From NCBI GenBank assembly GCA_004376485.1, contig SOJT01000184.1, forward strand, positions 1 through 19,744: 19,744 nt of DNA, in the 5' to 3' direction. Position numbers and translations under genes: made by a program. Origin of the DNA: Candidatus Aerophobota bacterium. GTDB lineage: Bacteria > Aerophobota > Aerophobia > Aerophobales > AE-B3A. Each line of letters opens with the position of its first letter. Position 1 is the stretch's first letter. The notes under the pieces are model-generated. The model made no database searches. It was not told the origin of the DNA and worked only from the letters and a program-made list of their open reading frames with translations. Positions 13,055-19,744 of this stretch are shown piece after piece.

Positions 13055-13891
13055 TTAATTTATAGATATAAGGAAGTCCTTTATCTCTTTGACAGCACTG
13101 GTAGGGGTGGAAGTTCCTCCCACCAGACCTACTTTTTTGAGATGCTTCAACTCTTCTATTTCCAGGCCATCTCTGTTTTCTACAAAGTAGGTCTTGACTT
13201 TTAAAAATTCACATAGTTTGACTAGTTGACAGGTATTGGAGCTATTCCGTCCACCCACCACTATCATTGCTTCAACTTTCTTGGCAAGTCTTTTCGTATT
13301 CTCCTGTCTTTGTCGAATAACCTTGCATATAGTGTTAAAGACTCTAATCTCTCGTCCCTTCTCTATCAGATTCTTCACAATGTTTTCAAAATTGTCAATA
13401 CTCTCCGTGGTTTGAGCAACTACGCCTATCTTGGAGGCAAAGGGTATCTCTGTTGCCTCCTCGGGGGTCTTAACCACATAAGCTTGTCCCTTGTCCACAT
13501 TGGCCATTACTCCTTTCACTTCGGGATGAGCAGCCAAACCGATGATTATGACCTGATAGGATTTCATTGACAAATATCGAGCTATTCTTTGAACCCTTAA
13601 CACATAGGGGCAAGTAGCGTCAAGGATTTTCAATCCCTTTCTTCTTTCCTGCTTTATCAGGGAGGGACTGGCTCCATGAGATCTGATGAGGAGTGTTCCC
13701 TTGCTTATTTGGGAGAGAGAAGAAATGGGGATAACCCCTCTTCTTCTGAGATTCTCTACCACTCCGGGATTATGAATTAGATCTCCTAGAGTGTAGATAT
13801 GGTTTCCTTTCTTAAGTTCATTACTAACCAATTTCAAAGCTCTTCTTACCCCGAAACAGAAACCTATCTCTTCTGGGAGAAAAATATGCAT
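13055..13891 (-). CDS. ispH: 4-hydroxy-3-methylbut-2-enyl diphosphate reductase
   Basis: IspH (LytB) makes IPP and DMAPP from HMBPP in the last step of the MEP isoprenoid pathway, using a [4Fe-4S] cluster. The three cluster cysteines are Cys12 (GFCFGV), Cys94 (DATCPYV) and Cys189 (NTICKVI). The substrate-contacting residues are also in place: His40 (LIHNPGV), His72 (RSHGASP), His122 and Glu124 (AAHPEVKG) and the TT at 161-162. The C-terminal GGRNSSNT block is standard. The 278-residue length is typical of the short bacterial form without the C-terminal extension. The more usual ICDAT context of the third cysteine is replaced by ICKVI, a mild divergence. The ATG is preceded by GGGGAGCAGGA. It lies between plsC and rpsA, a recurrent neighbourhood. 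Confidence 0.96.
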   Translation of the reverse strand: MHIFLPEEIGFCFGVRRALKLVSNELKKGNHIYTLGDLIHNPGVVENLRRRGVIPISSLSQISKGTLLIRSHGASPSLIKQERRKGLKILDATCPYVLRVQRIARYLSMKSYQVIIIGLAAHPEVKGVMANVDKGQAYVVKTPEEATEIPFASKIGVVAQTTESIDNFENIVKNLIEKGREIRVFNTICKVIRQRQENTKRLAKKVEAMIVVGGRNSSNTCQLVKLCEFLKVKTYFVENRDGLEIEELKHLKKVGLVGGTSTPTSAVKEIKDFLISIN

Positions 13892-13930
13892 AGATCCTGC
13901 TCCCCAGAAATTTTTGAAATTTCTATACCT

Positions 13931-14566
13931 CTATCCCCTGCATAACTCATCACTCAGTTTTCTCATTCTTTTGTTCAAAGAACTAAGGAACTCATCAGCT
14001 TTTCTTTTAAAATCTTTATTCTTATCTAATTTCACGGCTGCTAGCGGTTTTCCTATCTGCACTTTTATTTTCCCTAATCTTATAGTCCCTTTTCCTCTAG
14101 GGAGAATCTTATCTGTGCCTCGGATGACTACCGGAACCAGAGGCACTCCTGCTCTAAGAGCTATTCTAATAGCGCCTTCTCTAAGGTGTCCTAGTTTTCC
14201 GTCACGAGCACGCGTTCCTTCCGGAAAAAGAATGAGAACACCCCCTCCTCTCAAGATAGCCAGAGCTCTCTCATAAGCTGGCCGATGCCCTCTTTCCCGT
14301 TTCAAGGGGAAGGCTCCTAATTGAGTGATTAGCAGGCGAAAAAGAGAATTCTTAAAGAGCTCCTCTTTAGCCATGAAGTTCATTCTTCTGGGTGTAAGGA
14401 GACCAAGCACAACAGGATCAAGATAGCTCAGATGGTTACTAGCAAGAACTAGCGGCCCCCTCGAAGGAATGTTTCCTTTTCCTCTGATCTTAATCCTGAA
14501 AGAAACTTTAAAAATTATGAGGACGAGCCCCCATAAAAAATAATACCAGAGAGGGGTTTCTTTCAT
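13931..14566 (-). CDS. plsC: 1-acyl-sn-glycerol-3-phosphate acyltransferase PlsC
   Basis: PlsC adds the second acyl chain to lysophosphatidic acid, giving phosphatidic acid at the inner face of the membrane. An N-terminal hydrophobic segment (about 7-25) anchors the protein. The catalytic motif SNHLSYLD (HX4D) is at about 43-50, the substrate-binding block LGAFPLKRERG lies in the middle, and ILFPEGTRARDGKLGHLREG follows. The VPLVPVVIRGTDKILPRGK segment is the fourth conserved block. At 211 residues it is a compact family member. The ATG directly follows AGGAAGG with short spacing. cmk lies 51 bases upstream and ispH 39 bases downstream. Acyl-chain specificity cannot be read from the sequence. 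Confidence 0.93.
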   Translation of the reverse strand: MKETPLWYYFLWGLVLIIFKVSFRIKIRGKGNIPSRGPLVLASNHLSYLDPVVLGLLTPRRMNFMAKEELFKNSLFRLLITQLGAFPLKRERGHRPAYERALAILRGGGVLILFPEGTRARDGKLGHLREGAIRIALRAGVPLVPVVIRGTDKILPRGKGTIRLGKIKVQIGKPLAAVKLDKNKDFKRKADEFLSSLNKRMRKLSDELCRG

Positions 14567-14617
14567 CCTTCCTGTTCTTTGAACACAAGATATTCTTGCT
14601 CCAGGGCACGAGCTGGT

Positions 14618-15358
14618 TTAACATTTAATTTTCTTCCCAACTACCTCCCACATTTTTTCCACTGTCTCGGGTATATCGAGATGAGTGTTGTCGATGACGA
14701 TAGCCCCTTTAGCTCTCCTAAGAGGGGAGGTTTTTCTCTGGCTATCTATACGGTCTCGATTGGCCAGTTCAGCCTCTACCTCTTCGGTGGCTAAGGATAG
14801 ACCTCTTTCTTTGTTTTCCTTCCATCTTCTTTTTGCTCTCTCCTCAAAAGAAGCCTGTAGGAAAATCTTGACATCTGCTCGGGGGAAGACCACCGTACCC
14901 ATATCTCTTCCTTCGGCAACCAAGCTCCCGCATCTAGCGATCTCTCTTTGCTGAGCCACCATCACTTTCCTCAGTCCTCCTGCGGTTGAAACCAAAGAAA
15001 CATATTTGTTTACCTCAGGGGAGCGAATGAAGGAGGTTATGTCTTTGCCGTCCAGGTAAACCTGGATGTTCAAATCTGACTTGGGTTTTAGGGAGATTCG
15101 AGTACCTTTTACCAGCTCTGATAGGGCTTTGGAATTTTTGATGTCTACTTTATCTCTTAAAGCTTTCCATGTCAAGGCTCTGTACATAATTCCGGTGTCA
15201 AGGTAAAGATAGCCCAGCCTTTTTGCCAAAAGGCGGGCTGCAGTGCTCTTCCCCGAAGCGGCGGGTCCGTCGATAGCAATAACTAAACCTTTTCGACTAA
15301 GAGGAGAGAATTGCTTGGAGTTCGCCGATAAACTCTTTGTTTTGTTCCCTTGTCCCAA
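14618..15358 (-). CDS. cmk: Cytidylate kinase
   Basis: Cmk phosphorylates CMP and dCMP with ATP to supply pyrimidine nucleotides. The P-loop is DGPAASGKSTAARLLAKRLG (30-49). The substrate region LDTGIMYRALTWKA, the NMP-binding RSPEVNKYVS stretch and GRDMGTVVFPRADVKIFL follow, and the C-terminal lid has ANRDRIDSQRKTSPLRRAKG. The length of 246 residues reflects a roughly 22-residue N-terminal extension encoded inside the 3' end of hisC, a 62-base overlap. No ATG, GTG or TTG exists between the TTG at 15358 and the P-loop, so TTG 15358 (preceded by GGGTGAG) is the only standard start. Adjacent plsC, ispH and rpsA match a widespread cmk cluster. Confidence 0.94.
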   Translation of the reverse strand: MGQGNKTKSLSANSKQFSPLSRKGLVIAIDGPAASGKSTAARLLAKRLGYLYLDTGIMYRALTWKALRDKVDIKNSKALSELVKGTRISLKPKSDLNIQVYLDGKDITSFIRSPEVNKYVSLVSTAGGLRKVMVAQQREIARCGSLVAEGRDMGTVVFPRADVKIFLQASFEERAKRRWKENKERGLSLATEEVEAELANRDRIDSQRKTSPLRRAKGAIVIDNTHLDIPETVEKMWEVVGKKIKC

Positions 15359-16403
15359 TGCTCACCCTTATAAATTGGGGCAGATCGTAAGCCCGCATTC
15401 CCCTGACGATTATTCCTTTCTCGAGGAGTCTATATTCAACTTCTTTTGTTTTCTTTCCTACCTCAATGAGGATAAAATTAGCCTCCGTGGGAACAAAAAA
15501 GAGTTCCAGTTTCCTTAGATGAGAGTAAAGAAATTTCTTTTCTTCCCTTATTAGCTGCCTGCTTCTTCTCACCTGTTCTTGGTCGGTAAGACTGGCTATA
15601 GCAGCTACCTGAGCAAGAAAATTGACATTAAAAGGAGACCGTACTCTGTTAAGTATATCAATGATTTCCTTTCCGGCAACTCCATAGCCAATTCTTAAGC
15701 CAGCCAGGCCATAGATTTTTGAGAAAGTGCGAAGAACAATGATATTTGGATGGTTTCTCGCTAAATCCAGGGTTTGAGGAAAGTCCTCTGCTTCCACATA
15801 CTCATAATAGGCCTCATCAAAAACAACCAGTACATTCTCAGGAAGTCGACTTACGAATCTATCTACTTCCTCCCCTTTAACGATAGTTCCTGTAGGATTA
15901 TTGGGATTGGCGATAAAGACTACTCGTGTCTTAGGTGTGACAGCACGAATCATTCGTTCCAAATCGATTTTGAAGTCCTTTAGCGGAACGGACATGATCC
16001 TGGCCTGACTGAGATTAGCATCTATCTCATACATCAAAAATGAAGGAGTGGCCATTATTGCATTGTCTCCCCGACGAAGGAAGACTTGGGCAATCATGGA
16101 GACAATTTCATCGGAACCATTGCCCAAAATTATGTTCTGGGAATCCAGTGATAATTTTTGAGCCAGAGCTTCTTTTAGCTCTCTTCCCGATCCGTCAGGA
16201 TAAAAATATATCTGAGAGACACAGTCCCTGATGGCCTGAATCGCCTTAGCCGATGGACCTAGAGGATTCTCATTGGAGGCGAGTTTAATGACTTTTTTCA
16301 ATCCAAACTCCCTTTTGACTTCCTCTAGAGGTCTGCCTGGCCGATATGGCCTGATCCTCATAATTTGAGAGCCAACCAGCTTGGAAAAAATGCACTCTTT
16401 CAA
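15297..16403 (-). CDS. hisC: Histidinol-phosphate aminotransferase
   Basis: HisC is a class I/II PLP-dependent aminotransferase that converts imidazole-acetol phosphate to histidinol phosphate in histidine synthesis. The 368 residues show LASNENPLGPS (41-51), LGNGSDEIV (93-101) for PLP phosphate binding, ANPNNPTGT (165-173), VVFDEAYYEYV (193-203) and the PLP lysine Lys229 in RTFSKIYGLAGLRIGYG. The conserved FIRVSIGTREQN arginine lies near the C-terminus. TTG 16403 has GAGG at good spacing and a promoter-like sequence just upstream, and gives a normal N-terminus (RIRPYRPGRP at 16-25). No other his gene is nearby; related family members can act on phenylalanine or tyrosine precursors, so substrate is likely rather than certain. 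Confidence 0.9.
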   Translation of the reverse strand: MKECIFSKLVGSQIMRIRPYRPGRPLEEVKREFGLKKVIKLASNENPLGPSAKAIQAIRDCVSQIYFYPDGSGRELKEALAQKLSLDSQNIILGNGSDEIVSMIAQVFLRRGDNAIMATPSFLMYEIDANLSQARIMSVPLKDFKIDLERMIRAVTPKTRVVFIANPNNPTGTIVKGEEVDRFVSRLPENVLVVFDEAYYEYVEAEDFPQTLDLARNHPNIIVLRTFSKIYGLAGLRIGYGVAGKEIIDILNRVRSPFNVNFLAQVAAIASLTDQEQVRRSRQLIREEKKFLYSHLRKLELFFVPTEANFILIEVGKKTKEVEYRLLEKGIIVRGMRAYDLPQFIRVSIGTREQNKEFIGELQAILSS

Positions 16404-16432
16404 ACTTGTCCTCTTTTCTGGAACAGGTTGAT

Positions 16433-16461
16433 AACTTACAACATGCTAACCTAACTGTCAA
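16433..16461 (-). promoter_or_regulatory. Probable sigma-70-type promoter of the hisC-cmk-...-rpsA block
   Basis: On the minus strand a perfect -35 box TTGACA (16461-16456) is followed after 17 bases by TAAGTT (16438-16433). The predicted start of transcription, near 16426, leaves about 23 bases before the hisC TTG, with the GAGG ribosome binding site between them. The remaining 16462-16550 shows no gene. Confidence 0.5.
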
Positions 16462-16550
16462 GACTGGGTCCACCCTAAAAGGTATCAAGTTTATTCTAGA
16501 AAAAATGGTGGGAAATAAGATCCCTGGCTTACATCAAGGTCCTGGAAGGA

Positions 16551-16638
16551 TGGTGCCGGGAGGGGGATTTGAACCCCCATGGACTTAATGTCCACATGGC
16601 CCTCAACCATGCGCGTCTACCAGTTCCGCCATCCCGGC
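16551..16638 (-). tRNA. tRNA-Leu(GAG)
   Basis: The minus strand folds into a class II tRNA: acceptor GCCGGGA/TCCCGGC, D arm with GG in the loop, anticodon arm CATGG/CCATG with loop TTGAGGG (anticodon GAG at 16604-16602), a long variable arm TGGACATTAAGTCCA typical of leucine tRNAs, and T arm GGGGG/CCCCC with loop TTCAAAT. The discriminator is A and the 3' CCA is encoded (16553-16551). It reads CUC and CUU leucine codons. Confidence 0.97.
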
Positions 16639-16645
16639 TCATTAT

Positions 16646-16738
16646 TTAACTTTCTTCCTTTTTCTTTTGTTCTCTCATCTGCTCGAGGATAAAAGCAATC
16701 CCCAGAGCGATAGCGAATAATAAACAAGCCTGGGTGAT
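16646..16738 (-). other. Orphan single-span membrane reading frame without a start codon
   Basis: This open frame of 30 codons, between an in-frame TAA and its stop, encodes ACLLFAIALGIAFILEQM followed by REQKKKEES. That is one hydrophobic helix and a strongly charged tail, a pattern rarely produced by chance. It has no ATG, GTG or TTG before the hydrophobic segment. A single-base shift near 16730 would join it to a TTG at 16745 with AGGTAGG upstream. It lies in the 169-base gap between trkH and tRNA-Leu, inside the predicted tRNA-Leu leader. It may be a decayed small membrane protein, a sequencing indel, or chance. I do not recognise a family. Confidence 0.3.
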
Positions 16739-16746
16739 TTATCAAT

Positions 16747-16775
16747 AATATATCAAACCTACCTAAAAATGTAAA
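16747..16775 (-). promoter_or_regulatory. Possible promoter upstream of tRNA-Leu
   Basis: On the minus strand TTTACA (16775-16770) and TATATT (16752-16747) are separated by 17 bases. Transcription would begin near 16740, giving a leader of about 100 bases before the tRNA 5' end. The boxes are good but the local sequence is AT-rich, which raises the chance of a false match. Confidence 0.4.
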
Positions 16776-16807
16776 TGCCAGCGTTTATAAATAGCAGGAG
16801 TGACCCA

Positions 16808-18256
16808 TCACTTTCTCCAGGTGGAGGGAACTAAAAGAACCAGCACCGTATAAATCTCGAGGCGCCCCAGAAGCATGTTGAGGCTGAGGATTCCCTTGGC
16901 TAGCGGGGAGAAGAAAGCATAATTTTTGGAGGCTCCTACTAACCCAAGACCCGGTCCAACATTTCCAATAGTGGCCGCTGAAGCCGCCACCGAACTTACC
17001 ATATCAAAGCCCAGTTTCATTAGGATGAGGGAAGAGACGAGAAAAACAAGGATGTAGAGGATGAAAAATCCTGTGATACCAGCAATTACTGCTTCTTGTA
17101 CGGGCCTACCTCCCAGTCTCACCGGGATAACTGCTCTGGGATGTACAAGACGCAACAGCTCCTGGTAGCCCTTTTTTAGGAGGATGAGTATTCTCATGTT
17201 TTTTATAGCTCCTGCTGTGCCCCCGGCACAGCCACCTATGAACATGAGAAGGAGAAGAATCCCCCGGGACAGGGATGGCCAGAGGTCAAAATCTTGGGTA
17301 GTAAATCCGGTAGTAGTATTGATGGAAACCACTTGAAAGGCAGCGTATCTAAAAGAGGACCATATAGATTTGTAGGTCCCACCCCACAGATTGAAAGTTA
17401 CCAGGAGGATAGCAGCAATCATCACAAAGCTATAGAATCTAAATTCGCTGTCTTTAAATAGTCTCCTTGGGTTCCCTTTGAGGAAATAATAGTACAGAGC
17501 AAAGTTGCCACCGGCCAAAAACATAAAGCAGGTGATAACGGTTTCTGCTCCAGGACGGTCAAAAAAACCGATATTCAAAGTGTGAGAGGAGAATCCTCCT
17601 GTAGGCATGGTGCTGAACATGTGAATGAAAGAATCAAAGAGAGAAAGCCCGGTCAGTTTTAATAGAAGAACCTCGCTAAAGGAAAAAAGAAGATAGATTC
17701 CCCACATGATTTTCGCCGTTTCAGCGATGCGGGGCTTTAGTCTTTCTGGTGAAGGTCCGGGGGATTCAGCTGCCAGAAGTTGCATTCCTCCCACGGCAAG
17801 TTTGGGAAGGATGGCTATACCTAGAACAATGATGCCCATTCCCCCCAGCCACTGGGTAAAGCTTCTCCATAGGAGGATACCGTGAGTCTGAGATTCAATA
17901 TTGGTCAGAACAGTCGCTCCGGTAGTGGTAAACCCGGACATGCTTTCAAAGTAAGCATCGACAAAGCTGGAGAAGGTTCCTCCGAGGAGAAAGGGGATAG
18001 CCCCAAAAAGCGCCACTACTACCCATCCCAAGCTTACTATGGCAAAGGCCTCTCGATGTCTAATCTCCTCGTCTTTAGCTCGGGAAGAGAGCTTTTCTAC
18101 CAAATACCCGCTAAATAGAGTTAGGGCCGCCGAGATGCCCAGGGGAAGAAAATCCGGCTCTCTGTAGGCAAGGGATACCATACAGGGTATAGCCATTAAG
18201 GCACCCAGGAACTTTGTCAGTTTTCCTACTGAATAGAAAACCACCTTAAGGTTCAT
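16808..18256 (-). CDS. trkH: Trk-type potassium transporter membrane subunit
   Basis: TrkH forms the potassium-conducting pore of the Trk uptake system in the cytoplasmic membrane and is gated by TrkA. At 482 residues it matches the E. coli length. Four pore loops carry selectivity-filter glycines: TTTGATVLTN (111-119 region), MPTGGFSSH (217-225), NTTTGFTTQDF (313-323) and ATIGNVGPGLG (428-438). About ten hydrophobic membrane spans are visible, and the FIGGCAGGTAGAIK segment (339-352) matches the gating region between the third and fourth repeats. The ATG is 14 bases after the trkA stop with no clear Shine-Dalgarno sequence, so translation may be coupled to trkA. KtrB-type proteins are shorter, so TrkH is the better name. 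Confidence 0.95.
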   Translation of the reverse strand: MNLKVVFYSVGKLTKFLGALMAIPCMVSLAYREPDFLPLGISAALTLFSGYLVEKLSSRAKDEEIRHREAFAIVSLGWVVVALFGAIPFLLGGTFSSFVDAYFESMSGFTTTGATVLTNIESQTHGILLWRSFTQWLGGMGIIVLGIAILPKLAVGGMQLLAAESPGPSPERLKPRIAETAKIMWGIYLLFSFSEVLLLKLTGLSLFDSFIHMFSTMPTGGFSSHTLNIGFFDRPGAETVITCFMFLAGGNFALYYYFLKGNPRRLFKDSEFRFYSFVMIAAILLVTFNLWGGTYKSIWSSFRYAAFQVVSINTTTGFTTQDFDLWPSLSRGILLLLMFIGGCAGGTAGAIKNMRILILLKKGYQELLRLVHPRAVIPVRLGGRPVQEAVIAGITGFFILYILVFLVSSLILMKLGFDMVSSVAASAATIGNVGPGLGLVGASKNYAFFSPLAKGILSLNMLLGRLEIYTVLVLLVPSTWRK

Positions 18257-18270
18257 TTTTAAAGGTTAAC

Positions 18271-19596
18271 CTAGCCGAAGAGCTTTTCTACTTTCTTAAT
18301 TGCCTGGGGTAGGGTTAAAACAATCACTCGATCATTGGGGAGGATGGTGGTGTCTCCCCGGGGAATGATGATGTTGTGCTCCCGGACGATAGCTCCTATC
18401 AGGGCTTCCTCAGGGAAGGCGGTATCTCGAAGGACTTTTCCGGCAATCTTAGAATCCTCTTTGACCAAGACTTCCAGGATCTCTCCTTTACCTTCTTCTA
18501 AAAGGGATAAGGAGAGCACTTTCTCCCCTCGAATATAGCGCATTACTTCACTGGCAGCTGCCAGTGGGGGGTTGATAGCCACGTCGATCCCAACTTTCTC
18601 TACTATTGGAGTATAATCCCTTTTTCTTGAAAGAATGACTACTTTCTTACAGCCCAGATTCTTAGCGCAAAGGGAAGCTAATACGTTAATCTCATCATCC
18701 CGGGTCAAGGCGACGAAGTAATCAGCCTCCTCCACCCCCGCTTCCTTGAGAACTTCTCCACTGGTACCATCACCTTTGAAAACCAGAACATGGGATAGTT
18801 CCTGCGCCAACTCTAAAGATCTTTGTGAGGAAGTCTCGATAAGACGAAGGAAAATCCCCCGGCCAGAGAGTTCTTTCAAAAGGTAATATCCTATCCTTCC
18901 TCCTCCAAGAATAACTACTCTCTTAGTTCGTGGCTCCGGGGGTCCCACCAACCTTTCTAGTTCTTTGAGAGCTTCTTTCATTCCTAAACCGATGACGTAA
19001 TCACCTGCTTGAATCAAGGTATCTCCCCGTGGAATGGTAAGCTTCCCTCCTCTTGAAAGAGCAATCAGAATCCATGAGGATAGTCTCTCCAGTTCGCCTA
19101 ATTTTTTCCCTTCGAGGGCCGATCCTTTCTTTACCTCTAACTTCAGTATCCGGACTCTTCCCTCGCCAAAGACTTCTGAGAGAGTGGCAAAAGGTACCTC
19201 GATTAACTGAGCAATCTTATCAGCTACCACTTTTTCAGGATATACAGTGTATAATCCCTTCTCTTTCAGCAGAAGGGGATTGTCCAGATGCTCCGGATCA
19301 CTAATTCGCACAACTACTCTAGGGACTCCATATACTTTGGCTAAAAGAGAAGCTATGATGTTCACCCGGTCATCGTTAGTAACAGCAGTGAAAAAATCTG
19401 ACCCCTTAATCCCCCCTTCCTCCAGGACTCTATGGCTGGACCCATCTCCCAGGATGGTCAAAACATCTAAAGAGTTCGTTGCCTGATGAAGAACCTCCTC
19501 CCGATTATCGATGAATACTATGCTGTGACCCTCATTGGATAGGTTCTGAGCAATGTGGAATCCTGTTTTTGTTGCCCCGACAATAATTACCTTCAT
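18271..19596 (-). CDS. trkA: Trk potassium uptake regulatory subunit TrkA (two RCK modules)
   Basis: TrkA is the cytoplasmic, nucleotide-binding gate ring of the Trk potassium system. The 441 residues form two tandem RCK units: TrkA-N at 1-120 and 225-345, each followed by a TrkA-C domain (about 145-218 and 360-440). The second Rossmann loop is canonical, VVILGGGRIGYY (227-238). The first reads VIIVGATKTGFHIA, so the middle glycine of GxGxxG is Thr9; binding of NAD(H) at this first site may differ. The acidic residue after strand 2 is kept in both (FIDNRE and RLIETS). The ATG is preceded by AGGAG and a good promoter (19627-19655). trkH follows after 14 bases, so the two form a small operon. 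Confidence 0.95.
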   Translation of the reverse strand: MKVIIVGATKTGFHIAQNLSNEGHSIVFIDNREEVLHQATNSLDVLTILGDGSSHRVLEEGGIKGSDFFTAVTNDDRVNIIASLLAKVYGVPRVVVRISDPEHLDNPLLLKEKGLYTVYPEKVVADKIAQLIEVPFATLSEVFGEGRVRILKLEVKKGSALEGKKLGELERLSSWILIALSRGGKLTIPRGDTLIQAGDYVIGLGMKEALKELERLVGPPEPRTKRVVILGGGRIGYYLLKELSGRGIFLRLIETSSQRSLELAQELSHVLVFKGDGTSGEVLKEAGVEEADYFVALTRDDEINVLASLCAKNLGCKKVVILSRKRDYTPIVEKVGIDVAINPPLAAASEVMRYIRGEKVLSLSLLEEGKGEILEVLVKEDSKIAGKVLRDTAFPEEALIGAIVREHNIIIPRGDTTILPNDRVIVLTLPQAIKKVEKLFG

Positions 19597-19626
19597 TAGT
19601 CTCTTCTCTCCTGTAAGACAATCCCT

Positions 19627-19655
19627 ATGCTAACAACTCTTCCAACCAAAGTCAA
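19627..19655 (-). promoter_or_regulatory. Probable sigma-70-type promoter of trkA-trkH
   Basis: On the minus strand TTGACT (19655-19650) and TAGCAT (19632-19627) are separated by exactly 17 bases. The start of transcription would fall near 19620, about 24 bases before the trkA ATG, with the AGGAG ribosome binding site in between. Confidence 0.5.
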
Positions 19656-19706
19656 GTTTTGGGAATCTCCAGCTAACTTCGCGAGGAGAAGAGTCCCGAG
19701 ATACTC

Positions 19707-19734
19707 TTGACAAAAGCGGTAAAGATTATATTCT
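19707..19734 (+). promoter_or_regulatory. Possible promoter reading out of the right edge
   Basis: On the plus strand a perfect TTGACA (19707-19712) is followed after 16 bases by TATTCT (19729-19734). No gene follows within the remaining ten bases, so the target lies outside the window. It is divergent from the trkA promoter, with about 50 bases between the two -35 boxes. Confidence 0.4.
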
Positions 19735-19744
19735 AAATCATCAC

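Noticed and set aside
16795..16817. AGTGA-TGGG-TCACT hairpin over the trkH stop as a terminator
   Set aside because: The stem is five base pairs and the bases after it are not a T-run.

Overview
The window is a compact, gene-dense stretch of a bacterial chromosome made almost entirely of housekeeping genes. Nothing in it looks like phage, plasmid, insertion sequence, CRISPR or a defence island. Bacterial identity rests on a primary sigma factor, S1/S6/S9-type ribosomal proteins (S1, S6, S18, L9), HU, peptidoglycan enzymes (MurC, MurG), PlsY/PlsC phospholipid synthesis and the MEP-pathway enzyme IspH. I cannot place it in a phylum. The mid-to-low G+C look, heavy AGA/AGG arginine use, many TTG starts and a Thermotoga-like cysteine set in TrpRS suggest an early-branching or uncultured lineage, but that is inference.

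Layout. Positions 1-4099 read rightward: a probable promoter, then rpoD/sigA, ychF, rpsF, ssb, rpsR and rplI. The rpsF-ssb-rpsR-rplI order is the classic ribosomal/replication cluster. Positions 4074-19596 read leftward without interruption, and the two blocks converge with a 26-base overlap of rplI and murC 3' ends. Following the leftward direction of transcription, the order is trkA-trkH (potassium uptake), a tRNA-Leu(GAG), hisC-cmk-plsC-ispH-rpsA-plsY-hup-merR, a tRNA-Pro(GGG), then trpS-secD-secF-murG-murC. At the far right edge a promoter-like sequence points rightward, out of the window and divergent from trkA.

How the genes fit together. The hisC-cmk-(plsC-ispH)-rpsA-(plsY)-hup order extends the widely conserved hisC/aroA-cmk-rpsA-ihfB arrangement with lipid and isoprenoid genes. 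hup-merR-tRNA-Pro resembles the ihfA-MerR-tRNA-Pro arrangement I recall from Pseudomonas. The last block joins a tRNA synthetase, the SecDF translocation motor and the final cytoplasmic steps of peptidoglycan precursor synthesis. Gene spacing is tight throughout: an ATGA overlap at secF/murG, direct abutment at murG/murC, and overlaps at rpsF/ssb and hisC/cmk. No intergenic gap exceeds 170 bases, and I found no convincing intrinsic terminator.

I did not find a clearly new multi-gene system. The points most worth a second look are: a helix-hairpin-helix-like insertion in the extracytoplasmic domain of SecF; a four-cysteine set in TrpRS that matches the iron-sulfur TrpRS of Thermotoga; an SSB without the canonical C-terminal tip; an orphan single-span membrane reading frame with no start codon upstream of tRNA-Leu; and several hairpins near ribosome binding sites.
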